From NCBI GenBank assembly GCA_018332375.1, contig BOPV01000001.1, positions 1,736,001-1,800,000 on the forward strand: a DNA stretch of 64,000 nucleotides, written 5' to 3'. This document shows positions 46,168 to 54,933 of the stretch, piece after piece. Both the position numbers and the translations under genes were made by a program. The stretch comes from Roseiterribacter gracilis. Its GTDB lineage: Bacteria > Pseudomonadota > Alphaproteobacteria > BOG-932 > Roseiterribacteraceae. Each line of letters begins with the position of its first letter. Within the stretch, counting starts at the first letter, position 1. The notes below the pieces were generated by a model. That model saw only the letters and a program-made list of their open reading frames with translations. It did no database searches and had not been told where the DNA came from.

Positions 46168-46947
46168 TTACTTCGACTGTTTCAGTTTGATATCGCCGTT
46201 GACCGTCGCCGCCGAGAGTTGCGACGTGCCCGAACCCAGCGTGCCTTTCGCCGAGGCAAGCGGGCCGATTTCGTGCCGCTTGAGCGGCAGGTCGGACACG
46301 ATCGTGCCGTGCGTGGTCGAAGCCGAAATTTCCGTGTCGCAATTGGGCGGCAGGGTCACGTCGATGTCGCCGTTGACGGTGGCGAATTTGGTTTTGCCGT
46401 CGACCTTGCCCGCGATCGCCTTGACCGAACCGTTGACGGTCACTGCCTTGGCCGGGCCGGTCGTTTCCAACTCGACATTGCCGTTGACGTTCACCGCATC
46501 GAGATCGGCGCGCACGCCTTTCGCGATGATCTGACCGTTCACGTTCACGATCTTGGTTGCGAGACCGTCGGGGATCGCGACCGTGTAATCGACGCGCGTT
46601 GAGTCGTTGCGACCCTTGCTCCATTCGCGGTGCACTTCGCCGGTACAAACCGGTTCGGGACGCGAGTCGACGTCGCGCGAACAGACCGCAATCCAACCGT
46701 CGCCTTTTTGCACGGTCGGCACGATGTGCGGCGCGTTCGAACCCGACGGAATGACCTGCGCAATGATCTGCAGCTTGTCAGTCGACGAGCGTCCGACTTT
46801 CACGTCGCCGGTCACGTTGGTGAGTTTGAACGAAACGCCCGGCGCAACTTTCTCGTCGAAGATCGTGCGCGCTTCGTCGGCGCGGGCGGCGGAAACGACC
46901 AGCACAAGTGCGGCGGTCGAAAGAAGGAAAAGACGGGACAGCATCAT
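46168..46947 (-). CDS. Secreted DUF4097-like beta-helix protein
   Basis: 259 aa. Signal peptide MMLSRLFLLSTAALVLVVSAARA. The C-terminal half is built of repeating VNGxI/V units (VNVNGQIIAKG, VNVNGNVELE, VNGSVKAIAG, VNGDIDVTL, VNGDIKLKQ) as in DUF4097/putative adhesin beta-helices. These proteins are exported, with no known enzyme activity. Starts at the first of two adjacent ATGs (46947/46944), GAGG 8 nt upstream. A strong terminator follows, so it is probably monocistronic. It does not belong to the aroG unit. Confidence 0.8.
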   Translation of the reverse strand: MMLSRLFLLSTAALVLVVSAARADEARTIFDEKVAPGVSFKLTNVTGDVKVGRSSTDKLQIIAQVIPSGSNAPHIVPTVQKGDGWIAVCSRDVDSRPEPVCTGEVHREWSKGRNDSTRVDYTVAIPDGLATKIVNVNGQIIAKGVRADLDAVNVNGNVELETTGPAKAVTVNGSVKAIAGKVDGKTKFATVNGDIDVTLPPNCDTEISASTTHGTIVSDLPLKRHEIGPLASAKGTLGSGTSQLSAATVNGDIKLKQSK

Positions 46948-47051
46948 GCCCCGAACCTCGCCCCGGCCCCGGGCACAGGTCAAAGCCAAAAGGGCGACGA
47001 ACTGTTACTGCGGCAGGGGTTGCGCGGCTTGTGTGCCACGAAAGCCAATCC

Positions 47052-47765
47052 TCAGCGGGGTTTTACCGCCCGGATCAGTACGTTCTTGCCAAAGAACGGG
47101 CCGACAAACACGTCCATCAGCCGGCTGAGCGGAAACCCGATCCGGTCATAGAGGCGCACCGTTTTGGGGTTCAGCACTCCGCCCGACCGATCGAAAAATC
47201 GCAGGCCTAGCGAGGCGAAAAAGCCAAGCGAGTCGACATAGGTATCGCGCTCGATGCGAAAGCCCGCTTGCCGCAACAGCGCAACCAGCGGCGTGCGCTT
47301 GTAGCGGCGGAAATGTCCGATGCGGCGGTCCATCTCGGAATAGAGGACCATGAAGGCTGGCACATAAAGCAACAGCGGCGCGCCGGGTTTCAGCTTGGCG
47401 TACCAAGCCGCAACGCACGACGCATCGTCTTCGACATGTTCGAGCACATTGAGCGAATAGAGATAGTCGATCGACGCATCGGGCAGCGCACCGATCTCCG
47501 GCTCGACGCGCATACCTTCGCTCTTCAACCGCGCACCAAGACGCATGTCGTTCTCGACGCAGATGATATTCAGGCCGCGTTGATGCAGCGGCCGCGCAAA
47601 CGTACCGACGCCGGCACCGAAATCGACGATGAGGCGTCCGGGCAATGCTTCGCGCGCCACCTCGCGTGCGAGGAAGTCGTTGTAATTGACCGCCTCCTGC
47701 ATCGCTTCGAGATTGTCGACGCCTTCATAGACGTCGGTCAAAACAGGCTGAACCGGCGCGCTCAC
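47052..47765 (-). CDS. Class I SAM-dependent methyltransferase
   Basis: 237 aa. Motif [16 protein letters not shown] (about residues 45-60) binds SAM, with motif III region [17 protein letters not shown]. The C-terminal part ([16 protein letters not shown]) is hydrophobic and may touch the membrane, as in methyltransferases of sugar or lipid modification. It begins with GTG inside the TGA of aroG (GTGA overlap), so it is translated from the aroG message. Substrate unknown. Confidence 0.85.
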   Translation of the reverse strand: MSAPVQPVLTDVYEGVDNLEAMQEAVNYNDFLAREVAREALPGRLIVDFGAGVGTFARPLHQRGLNIICVENDMRLGARLKSEGMRVEPEIGALPDASIDYLYSLNVLEHVEDDASCVAAWYAKLKPGAPLLLYVPAFMVLYSEMDRRIGHFRRYKRTPLVALLRQAGFRIERDTYVDSLGFFASLGLRFFDRSGGVLNPKTVRLYDRIGFPLSRLMDVFVGPFFGKNVLIRAVKPR

Positions 47766-49138
47766 GCAGCCTCGGTGGCAGCTTGATTGGCACGGCGGTT
47801 TTGCAGCTCTTCCGCAATCAAGAAAGCTAACTCCAAGGCCTGCGCGCCGTTGAGACGCGGATCGCAATGGGTGTGATAGCGCAGCGACAGCCCCTTATCG
47901 TCGATCGCCTGCGCGCCACCGGTGCATTCGGTGACGTCCTGGCCCGTCATTTCGAAATGCACGCCGCCGGGATGGGTCCCTTCTGCGGCGTGGGCGGCGA
48001 AGAAGCTGCGCACTTCCGAGAGGATCCGTTCGAACGGACGCGTTTTGTAGCCGGTCGACGATTTGATCGTGTTGCCGTGCATCGGATCCGACACCCATGC
48101 AACCGAACGCCCTTCAGCGCGCACGCGGCGCAGCAGCGGCGCCAGTTTTTCTGTCGCTTTGTCGGCGCCCATGCGCGCAATCAACGTCAAGCGGCCGGGC
48201 TCGTTGGCCGGGTTCAGCACGTCGATCAAACGGATCAACTCGTCACCGCTCATTGACGGGCCGCATTTGAGACCGATTGGATTTTTGATGCCGCGGCAGA
48301 ATTCGACATGCGCACCGTCGATCTTGCGCGTGCGATCGCCGATCCAGACGAAATGCGCCGCGACGTCGTACCAATCACCGGTCGTGCTATCGACGCGTGT
48401 CAGCGCCTGTTCGTAGGGCAACAACAACGCTTCGTGGCTGGTGAAGACGTCGGTTTCGCGAATCTGCGGCGTCGTCTCGCCGGTGATGCCGCACGCAGCC
48501 ATGAAGGCGAGCGCGGAATCGATCTGGCCCGCCAGCGCTTCGTAGCGTTTGCCCTGCGCGCTTTTCTCGACGAAGCCCAACGTCCAGCGATGCACCTGCT
48601 GCAGATCGGCGTAACCGCCTTGCGCGAAAGCACGCAGCAAGTTCAGCGTCGCAGCCGCCTGGTTGTAGGCGCGCACCATCCGTTCCGGGTCGGGGCGTCG
48701 CGACGCGGGTTCGAATTCGAGGCCGTTGACGATGTCGCCGCGATAAACCGGCAGCTCGACACCATCCTGCACTTCGACCGGCGACGAACGCGGCTTGGCG
48801 AACTGTCCAGCCATGCGCGCGATCTTCACCACCGGCATCTGTCCGGCGAAGGTCAGTGTCACCGCCATCTGCAGCAGCACGCGGAACGTGTCGCGAATTG
48901 CGTTGGGATGAAACTCGGCAAAGCTTTCGGCGCAGTCGCCGCCTTGCATCAAAAACGCCTGCCCGTTCGCAACGCGTGCGAGCTGAGCTTTCAGACGGCG
49001 CGCTTCGCCCGCAAAAACCAGTGGCGGATAAACCGACAACGTCTGCTCGACGCGCGCAAGTGCAGCGGCGTCTTCGTAGATTGGCTGCTGGTCGGCTTGG
49101 CGGGCTTTCCAGCTATCGGGGGTCCAGCGCTCGTTCAT
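47762..49138 (-). CDS. aroG: Class II 3-deoxy-7-phosphoheptulonate synthase
   Basis: First step of the shikimate pathway: PEP plus erythrose-4-phosphate gives DAHP. 458 aa, the plant-like class II form. Diagnostic blocks are [23 protein letters not shown] (metal-binding Cys), [39 protein letters not shown] and [11 protein letters not shown] good promoter (49167-49196) lies 29 nt upstream. The methyltransferase gene overlaps its stop. Confidence 0.96.
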   Translation of the reverse strand: MNERWTPDSWKARQADQQPIYEDAAALARVEQTLSVYPPLVFAGEARRLKAQLARVANGQAFLMQGGDCAESFAEFHPNAIRDTFRVLLQMAVTLTFAGQMPVVKIARMAGQFAKPRSSPVEVQDGVELPVYRGDIVNGLEFEPASRRPDPERMVRAYNQAAATLNLLRAFAQGGYADLQQVHRWTLGFVEKSAQGKRYEALAGQIDSALAFMAACGITGETTPQIRETDVFTSHEALLLPYEQALTRVDSTTGDWYDVAAHFVWIGDRTRKIDGAHVEFCRGIKNPIGLKCGPSMSGDELIRLIDVLNPANEPGRLTLIARMGADKATEKLAPLLRRVRAEGRSVAWVSDPMHGNTIKSSTGYKTRPFERILSEVRSFFAAHAAEGTHPGGVHFEMTGQDVTECTGGAQAIDDKGLSLRYHTHCDPRLNGAQALELAFLIAEELQNRRANQAATEAA

Positions 49139-49166
49139 CGTACAACGTCCTAAAGGTCAGGCCGGG

Positions 49167-49196
49167 ATCGTACAGGACGCCGCGCGGCGCGTCCAA
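49167..49196 (-). promoter_or_regulatory. Probable aroG promoter with palindromic spacer
   Basis: On the minus strand TTGGAC (49191-49196), 18-nt spacer, TACGAT (49167-49172), with the aroG start about 29 nt downstream. A perfect inverted repeat GGACGC / GCGTCC (49175-49194) lies across the spacer and -35 box, a position where a repressor could block polymerase. Confidence 0.5.
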
Positions 49197-49287
49197 ACGC
49201 ACGCCTTCGATCCGCCTTCATGTGCCCCGAAGAAACCTTGGAATTAACCTCGCGCCGCCTGTTCTACGCACGAGCTTCCTCTTCACC

Positions 49288-49307
49288 GGGCGCATCGGGC
49301 GCCCTTT
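49288..49307 (+). other. Hairpin with short T tail in a gene leader
   Basis: GGGCGC / GCGCCC, 5-nt loop, then TTT, 22 nt before the ATG of the low-complexity protein gene. It could attenuate or protect the leader; too weak to call a terminator. Confidence 0.3.
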
Positions 49308-49328
49308 GAACAGAGGTTTGATCCGCTC

Positions 49329-49748
49329 ATGACTCACACGATGCGTTCGCTTCTCGCCGCCACTGCCCTGGTTTTGGCCGCGAGCGCCCCGGCCTTCGCC
49401 GAGCAGGCGACCGGTGCGGCAACGCCATCAGTGCCGGTTCCGGCCGCCAAGGCCGTGACGACTGAGACCACTGCGAAGACGGTTGAAACCAAGACGACCG
49501 AAACCGCCAAGCCGGCGGCGAAAGTCGAAACCACGACCAAAGTCGACGGCAAGACCGCCAGCACGGTGACCACGCCGGCGCAGCCCGCCGCCAAGGTCGA
49601 AACCACGACCAAGGTTGATGGCAAGCCGATCGCCTCGACCGTGACCAAGACCGAAGCGGCGGCCCCGGCCGCGAAGGTCGAAGGCAAGGTCGAAAGCAAG
49701 ACTGCCGAGACCAAAGTCGAAACCACCACCACGACTGCGAAAAAGTAA
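49329..49748 (+). CDS. Secreted Thr/Glu/Lys-rich low-complexity protein
   Basis: 139 aa, no recognised family. Signal peptide (LLAATALVLAASAPAFA, cleavage after AFA; an ATG at 49341 may be the true start). The mature part is nearly all T, E, K, A, V, with an exact 13-residue repeat AAKVETTTKVDGK (at 49515-49553 and 49587-49625) and degenerate KVE(T/S) units around it. It has few aromatic residues and no Cys, so it is likely disordered. It shares bias with the next gene. A strong terminator follows. Function unknown. Confidence 0.65.
   Translation: MTHTMRSLLAATALVLAASAPAFAEQATGAATPSVPVPAAKAVTTETTAKTVETKTTETAKPAAKVETTTKVDGKTASTVTTPAQPAAKVETTTKVDGKPIASTVTKTEAAAPAAKVEGKVESKTAETKVETTTTTAKK
49515..49625 (+). 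repeat. Internal 39-bp coding repeat
   Basis: Two copies of a 13-codon unit (49515-49553, 49587-49625) encode the identical peptide AAKVETTTKVDGK, but differ at third positions (for example gcg/gcc, aaa/aag, gtc/gtt). Protein-level conservation with silent drift argues for selection on the peptide. Confidence 0.8.
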
Positions 49749-49775
49749 GGCAACCAGCTCCCGTTGCCGTAAGCC

Positions 49776-49809
49776 TGCCCGGCCGCTTCGTGCGGCCGGG
49801 CACATTTTT
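49776..49809 (+). terminator. Rho-independent terminator
   Basis: 11-bp stem TGCCCGGCCGC / GCGGCCGGGCA, 5-nt loop, then CATTTTT. It lies 28 nt after the low-complexity gene and ends its transcript. Confidence 0.92.
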
Positions 49810-49852
49810 GTCGCTGCGGCGTTCTCCACACGCAAACCAAGGAGAATTCCCC

Positions 49853-50227
49853 ATGCGCAGCAGCATCCGCTTGGTGCTTCTGGCCGGTGTCGCAACCGCG
49901 TGGCTTGCCACGCCTGCGCTGGCGCAGATCACCACCACCACGACCGAGACGGTCGAAACCGAAACCACCACGACGAAAACCAAGCCGCCGGTGGTGAAGA
50001 AGAAAGCCGCGCCCGCGAAGAAGAAAGTCGCGGCGGTGAAAAAGAAGGCGACGACCAGCACCGGCAGCAGCACGCCGGAACCGCAAACCTCGTCGAGCTA
50101 TGAGAAGACGGAAACCACGACGACGACCGTCGTGCCGGCCCCCGTCGTCGTCGCGCCGCCGGTCCTTGTGCCGGCTGCGCCGGTCGTCACCAAAGAGACG
50201 ACGACCGAACGCACGATTACACGCTAG
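49853..50227 (+). CDS. Secreted low-complexity protein, Thr/Lys/Val-rich
   Basis: 124 aa. Signal peptide MRSSIRLVLLAGVATAWLATPALA. The mature protein has three zones: Thr/Glu stretch (TTTTTETVETETTTTKTK), Lys-rich stretch like a nucleoid or wall-binding tail (KKKAAPAKKKVAAVKKKA), and a Val/Pro/Ala stretch (VVPAPVVVAPPVLVPAAP). GGAG lies 8 nt before the ATG. It follows the terminator of the previous gene, so it has its own promoter. No family recognised; possible cell-envelope linker by composition only. Confidence 0.65.
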   Translation: MRSSIRLVLLAGVATAWLATPALAQITTTTTETVETETTTTKTKPPVVKKKAAPAKKKVAAVKKKATTSTGSSTPEPQTSSSYEKTETTTTTVVPAPVVVAPPVLVPAAPVVTKETTTERTITR

Positions 50228-50231
50228 CCAA

Positions 50232-50251
50232 CAATTTCCCTCGGGAAATTG
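50232..50251. terminator. Hairpin between convergent genes
   Basis: 8-bp perfect stem CAATTTCC / GGAAATTG with a CTCG loop, between the low-complexity gene and the convergent gor gene. No T-run, but the position suits a shared terminator. The sequence CTAGCCAA occurs on both sides of it. Confidence 0.5.
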
Positions 50252-50263
50252 GGCGACGAAAAA

Positions 50264-51664
50264 CTAGCCAATCGCTTTCCCGCCCGTCACGCCGCTGCGC
50301 GCGGCGGGCTGGGAGGGCGTACGCATCGTGACGAATTCTTCGGCCGCGGTCGGGTGAATGCCGATCGTGCGATCGAAATCCGCTTTCGTCGCTCCGGCAT
50401 TCAACGCCACTGCAAATCCTTGCAGAATTTCCGGCGCGTCTTCACCGACCATATGCACGCCGACAACTTTGTCGGTAGCGCGATCGACCAGCAGCTTCAT
50501 CAACGTACGGCGTTGCCGCCCCGTCATCGTGTGGCGCAACGGGCGGAATTCGCTTTTGTAGACGTCGATACCGCCGTGATAGCGCTCGAACGCTTTTGCT
50601 TCGCTGAGGCCCACTGTGCCGATCGGCGGGGTTGAGAAAATCGCGGTCGGCACGTTGTCGTAATCGACCGAGCGCTGTTTGTTGCCAAACAGAAGATCGG
50701 CCAGCACGTGTCCCTGCGCGATCGCGACCGGCGTCAGCGCATAACGTTCGACGACGTCGCCGATCGCGAAGATATGCGGCACGTTGGTGCGATGATCGTG
50801 GTCGATCGGAATCGACCCGGTGACGTCGACGGTGACGCCCGACTTTTCAATGTTCAGCCCATCCAGCCGCGGCCGTCGGCCCGTCGCCCACAATACGCCG
50901 TCGACTTCGAGCGGCTCGCCGTCGTTCAAGGTCACGCGGATGCTGCCCGATGCGGTCTTTTCCAGACGCTCAGGAATGGTGTGAAAGCGCAAATCGATTC
51001 CGTCGTGAATCATCTGCGCCGCGAGGAAGGTACCGAGATCGGCATCGAACGACGTCAGGAATGACGTGCCGCGATGGATCTGCGTCACGTGACTGCCAAG
51101 CCCGTGGAAGATCGCAGCGAATTCGACCGCGACGTATCCCCCGCCGACGATCAGCACGCGTTTCGGCAATGTCGGCAGATAAAAGGCTTCGTTCGAGGTA
51201 AAGCCCAATTCGGCGCCCGGTATGTTCGGCACCATCGGCCAGCTGCCGCTGGCGATCAGAATGTTTTTCGCGGTGACCTGTTTGTCGCCGACTTTCAGCG
51301 TGTGCGGATCGATGAACGACGCATGCGCTTCGAACAGTTTGACGCCGGCGCGGTCGAGCAGGCCGCGATAGACGTCGTTGAGACGCTGGATCTCGGCATC
51401 CTTGTTGGCGATCAGCGTCGCCCAATCGTGCGCTGCGGGCGGGATCGTCCAGCCATAGCCACGCGCATCCTGCAGCTCGTCGCGCACATGCGCGCCGATC
51501 GACAGGATCTTTTTGGGCACGCAGCCGACATTGACGCAGGTACCGCCGAGATAGCGATCCTCGGCAACGCCAACGCGGGCGCCGTGCGTGGCGGCGATTC
51601 GGCTGGATCGGACGCCGCCGGAACCGGCGCCAATGACGAAATAATCGAAGTCGAAGTCGGACAT
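50264..51664 (-). CDS. gor: Glutathione-disulfide reductase
   Basis: FAD/NADPH disulfide reductase, 466 aa. FAD motif IGAGSGGVRSSRIA, redox pair GGTCVNVGCVPKK (Cys about 42 and 47), NADPH motif GGGYVAVEFAAIF followed by HRG suited to NADPH phosphate, ATGRRPR, second FAD block AIGDVVERYALTPVA, and the active-site His in GIHPTAAEE of the partner chain. Start taken at ATG 51664; a TTG three codons upstream also exists. No Gsh synthesis genes nearby. Trypanothione or mycothione type substrates cannot be excluded, but GSH is usual in this class. Confidence 0.92.
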   Translation of the reverse strand: MSDFDFDYFVIGAGSGGVRSSRIAATHGARVGVAEDRYLGGTCVNVGCVPKKILSIGAHVRDELQDARGYGWTIPPAAHDWATLIANKDAEIQRLNDVYRGLLDRAGVKLFEAHASFIDPHTLKVGDKQVTAKNILIASGSWPMVPNIPGAELGFTSNEAFYLPTLPKRVLIVGGGYVAVEFAAIFHGLGSHVTQIHRGTSFLTSFDADLGTFLAAQMIHDGIDLRFHTIPERLEKTASGSIRVTLNDGEPLEVDGVLWATGRRPRLDGLNIEKSGVTVDVTGSIPIDHDHRTNVPHIFAIGDVVERYALTPVAIAQGHVLADLLFGNKQRSVDYDNVPTAIFSTPPIGTVGLSEAKAFERYHGGIDVYKSEFRPLRHTMTGRQRRTLMKLLVDRATDKVVGVHMVGEDAPEILQGFAVALNAGATKADFDRTIGIHPTAAEEFVTMRTPSQPAARSGVTGGKAIG

Positions 51665-51768
51665 GGGAGCCAAGATGGCCTGGGCCCCGGATATTTCAAA
51701 GACGGCGGCCGTGGAACCGCGCGCAGGCGTGCTATGTTGCGTCTATGAGTCACCCGGGAGGATGTCAG

Positions 51769-52110
51769 ATGTTGCGGAAGGCCTTGATGATTGCGGCATT
51801 TGCCGTGGCCGGAGCCTCACCGTCCTGGGCCCAGGAGACGACCAAGCCGGAAGTGACGATCCAGCGGCCGGACACGACCATCGTTCCGGGCAAGACCTAT
51901 CGGCTGAACGACTTCGACAAGAAGAAGATCGAAGCGCAGAAGCAGAAAGAATACGAAGAAGCGGCGGCCAAGGCCTTTGGCGGGCGCCCCGTAACCGACC
52001 CGGCCGCCGATTTGGCGCAGGTCAACACCAACCCGCGCGACCGCTCGACCGGCAACGCCGCGGTGAAGAAGCTGATCGACAGCCGTCCGGGCGCGACGTT
52101 CAACTACTGA
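51769..52110 (+). CDS. Small secreted protein of unknown function
   Basis: 113 aa. Signal peptide (MLRKALMIAAFAVAGASPSWA). The mature protein has VPGKTYRLNDFDKKKIEAQK, a charged Lys/Glu helix, and NPRDRSTGNAAVKKLIDSR at the end. No known domain recognised. GGGAGG 7 nt before the ATG marks the start. Divergent from gor; converges on the cystathionine lyase gene 24 nt away. Function unknown. Confidence 0.72.
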   Translation: MLRKALMIAAFAVAGASPSWAQETTKPEVTIQRPDTTIVPGKTYRLNDFDKKKIEAQKQKEYEEAAAKAFGGRPVTDPAADLAQVNTNPRDRSTGNAAVKKLIDSRPGATFNY

Positions 52111-52134
52111 ACGCCGGCCCCGACGACCGGCTGA

Positions 52135-53307
52135 TCAGCCCGGCGCTGCGTCCAGCGCCTGCGCCAGATCGGCGCGCAGATCTTCGACATCCTCGACACC
52201 GACCGACAGACGAATAAGCCCGTCATCGATTCCGAGCGCCTTGCGTTGCTCGGCCGGAATCGATGCGTGCGTCATCAGCGCCGGATGTTCGATCAGGCTT
52301 TCGACGCCGCCGAGACTCTCGGCCAGCGCGAATAGGCGCGTGCGTTCGAGCGTCGTCTTCGCCGCACCCAACCCGCCTTTCAGCACCACCGTCACCATGC
52401 CGCCGAAACCGTGCATCTGCCGTTTGGCGATCTCGTGCTGCGGATGCGACGCGAGGCCGGGATAGCGCACATACGCAACTTTGGGATGGGCTTCGAGCCA
52501 ACGCGCCAGTTCGAGTCCGTTGGATGCGTGACGCTCCATGCGCAGCGCCAACGTCTTCAAGCCGCGCAAGGCGAGAAAGGAATCGAACGGTCCCTGAATG
52601 CCGCCGACGGCGTTCTGCAGAAAGCCCATCTTCTCGGCCAGCTCGGCATCGTCGCCGACAACGGCAACGCCGCCGACCATGTCGCTATGGCCGTTGAGAT
52701 ACTTGGTGGCCGAATGCCAGACGATGTTGAAGCCATGTTCCAGCGGACGCTGCGTCCACGGTGACGCGAACGTATTGTCAGCCACTGCAAGCGCACCGAA
52801 CTTGCGCGCGATCGCTGCGATTGCGCGCAGGTCCGCCAACTTCAGCAGCGGGTTGGTCGGGGTTTCGACCCAGATCATTTTGGTGTCGGGACGCATTGCG
52901 CGCTCGACGTTTGCGGTGTCAGCCATATCCACGAACGTGACCTGCAAGCCGCTGCTGCGTTTGCGCACACGTTCGAACAGACGATACGACCCACCATAAA
53001 GATCGTCGGACGCAACGATGTGCGAGCCGGCGTCGAGCATGTCGAGAATCGTCGCGGCACAGGCAAGGCCCGACGCGAAGGCGTAGCCATGCGCGCCGCT
53101 TTCGAGATCGGCGATGCAACGTTCATAGGCTTGGCGCGTCGGATTTCCCGAGCGCGCATAGTCCCAGCCTTTGTGCACGCCGGGCGACGACTGCACGAAG
53201 GTCGAAGTCGCATAAATCGGCGTCATGATCGCGCCCGTGGTCGGATCAGGGGACTGACCCGCATGAATGGCACGCGTCGCGAAATGATCGCGGTTCGACT
53301 TGGACAT
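52135..53307 (-). CDS. Cystathionine gamma-lyase / gamma-synthase family PLP enzyme
   Basis: Cys/Met metabolism PLP enzyme, 390 aa. The PLP lysine is in HSATKYLNGHSD (K202), and the family blocks RSGNPTRQAYE and FASGLACAATILDML are present. Overlap by one base (TAATG) with the upstream cystathionine beta-synthase gene indicates the reverse transsulfuration pathway, so gamma-lyase is favoured, giving cysteine from cystathionine. Sequence alone does not rule out gamma-synthase or methionine gamma-lyase. Confidence 0.88.
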   Translation of the reverse strand: MSKSNRDHFATRAIHAGQSPDPTTGAIMTPIYATSTFVQSSPGVHKGWDYARSGNPTRQAYERCIADLESGAHGYAFASGLACAATILDMLDAGSHIVASDDLYGGSYRLFERVRKRSSGLQVTFVDMADTANVERAMRPDTKMIWVETPTNPLLKLADLRAIAAIARKFGALAVADNTFASPWTQRPLEHGFNIVWHSATKYLNGHSDMVGGVAVVGDDAELAEKMGFLQNAVGGIQGPFDSFLALRGLKTLALRMERHASNGLELARWLEAHPKVAYVRYPGLASHPQHEIAKRQMHGFGGMVTVVLKGGLGAAKTTLERTRLFALAESLGGVESLIEHPALMTHASIPAEQRKALGIDDGLIRLSVGVEDVEDLRADLAQALDAAPG

Positions 53308-54680
53308 TACGGCAGCTTCCGGCGGAGATTGTTGAGCAGGTCGACGCGCGTAATCAGGCCCTGAAACTTGCCTTTGTCCATCACCACTGCGACATAGCCG
53401 CGATCGAAGATGCGGTAGAGGTCGGTGATCTGCCCATCGGGCGCGATGGTTTCGATGTTCTTGGTCATGGCGCTCGAAACCGGGCGCGAGAAGCGCGTCG
53501 GATCATCGAGCACGGTCATCAGCACGTCGCTTTCATCGACCAGCCCGACCATGTTGCCTTCGTCGTCCAACACCGGCAGCTGGCTCACGTCAGCGACGCG
53601 CATGCGCTTGTACGCCGTCAGCAGCGTGTCGGCGGGCGCAACCACAACGGTGCCGCCGATTTCATGCGGGCGTGAAATCAGGTCGGTCAGGTCGCCACGG
53701 CTGTTGCGCGGCAGGAAGCCCTGCTCCGCCATCCAGAAGTCGCTGTACTGTTTCGACAGATATTTGTTGCCGGTGTCGCACACGAAGGTGACGACGCGTT
53801 TCGGCTCGGTTTGTTTGCGGCACCAGCGCAGCGCGGTGGCGAGCAACGTGCCCGTCGACGAGCCACCCAGAATGCCTTCCTTCTGCAGCAGATCGCGCGC
53901 GGTGCGCAGCGATTCACCGTCGTCGATCGTGATCGCTTCGTTGGTGAAGCTGAGATCGCAAACGTCGGGGACGAAATCTTCGCCGATTCCTTCGATCGCC
54001 CACGAACCGGCCGGCCCGTGTTTTCCCGTATTCACCAGATCGGCGAGGATCGACCCTTTCGGATCGGCCAACACCATTTTGGTTTTCGGCGAGTGTTTCG
54101 CGAAGAAACGGCCGAGGCCAGTCAAGGTGCCGCCCGATCCGACGCCGCAAATCACCGCGTCGACATCGTGATTCATCTGTTCCCAGATTTCCGGTCCCGT
54201 CGTCGTTTCGTGCGCTTCGGGGTTGGCCGGATTGGAGAACTGATTGACGTAAATCGCACCGGGAATCTCGCTCGCAAGTTTGAGCGCCATGTCCTGGTAA
54301 TATTCGGGGTGGCCCTTGCCCACGTCCGAGCGCGTCATGCGAATCTCGGCGCCCATCGCACGCAGATGCGCGATTTTCTCGAGCGCCATCTTGTCCGGAA
54401 TTACCAGGATCAGCTTGTAGCCTTTGGCGGCCGCGACGAGCGCAAGGCCGAGGCCGGTATTGCCCGCAGTTGCTTCAACAATCGTACCGCCGGGCTTCAG
54501 CTTGCCGTCGCGTTCAGCTGCTTCGATCAGCGAACGTCCGACGCGATCTTTGATCGAGCCAGCGGGATTGGCATTTTCGAGTTTCAGAAACAGGCGGCAC
54601 GGGCCGGTATCGAAACGGGTGAGCTCGACGAGCGGCGTGTTGCCGATCAACGACAGCATCGCGGGTGCGGGTGCAGACAC
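53307..54680 (-). CDS. cbs: Cystathionine beta-synthase
   Basis: PLP enzyme condensing serine and homocysteine to cystathionine, 457 aa from GTG 54680 (ATG 54659 and TTG 54791 are alternatives). The catalytic domain begins LIGNTPLVEL, PLP Lys44 is in NPAGSIKDR, and GVGSGGTLTGLGRFF binds PLP phosphate. The C-terminal third holds two CBS domains (VSQLPVLDDEGNMVGLVDE and VAVVMDKGKFQGLITRVD), which bind nucleotides or SAM in homologues. No heme-binding N-terminus. First gene of the pair, upstream leader GC-rich. Confidence 0.93.
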   Translation of the reverse strand: MSAPAPAMLSLIGNTPLVELTRFDTGPCRLFLKLENANPAGSIKDRVGRSLIEAAERDGKLKPGGTIVEATAGNTGLGLALVAAAKGYKLILVIPDKMALEKIAHLRAMGAEIRMTRSDVGKGHPEYYQDMALKLASEIPGAIYVNQFSNPANPEAHETTTGPEIWEQMNHDVDAVICGVGSGGTLTGLGRFFAKHSPKTKMVLADPKGSILADLVNTGKHGPAGSWAIEGIGEDFVPDVCDLSFTNEAITIDDGESLRTARDLLQKEGILGGSSTGTLLATALRWCRKQTEPKRVVTFVCDTGNKYLSKQYSDFWMAEQGFLPRNSRGDLTDLISRPHEIGGTVVVAPADTLLTAYKRMRVADVSQLPVLDDEGNMVGLVDESDVLMTVLDDPTRFSRPVSSAMTKNIETIAPDGQITDLYRIFDRGYVAVVMDKGKFQGLITRVDLLNNLRRKLP

Positions 54681-54827
54681 GGTTGGTAGACTCCGAATGG
54701 GCAGAGGTTGCTGAACGGGTGTCGCCGCGCATCCGCGCCAGGCCGGCACCACACGTCGCGCCCAGTTCTCGAACCGGCGACGACGTACCAACTTCCCCCA
54801 GGGAGCCCTCGTACTAGCCGAGCCTTA

Positions 54828-54928
54828 TCCCCCGCGAAAGCGGGGATCCATCAAGCCGCCGACCAAAGTTCGAAAAGAACCGCGTAGTGCGCGGCGGCGA
54901 ATGAATGGATCCCCGCTTTCGCGGGGAT
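54828..54928. repeat. Two-hairpin palindromic repeat, family A copy 3
   Basis: Left arm 54828-54851 and right arm 54905-54928 are inverted copies of CCCCGCGAAAGCGGGG-type hairpins with the ATCCAT extension, 53 nt apart. The right arm ends 5 nt before the gabD stop on the minus strand. It lies in the gap between gabD and cbs. Longest of the three copies; the spacer is not conserved with the others. Confidence 0.85.
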
Positions 54929-54933
54929 TGAAA

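Noticed and set aside
54681..54790. SAM-type riboswitch before cbs
   Set aside because: Fragments such as GCAACC and TGCC occur, but the paired elements of SAM-I, SAM-II or SAH aptamers do not line up.
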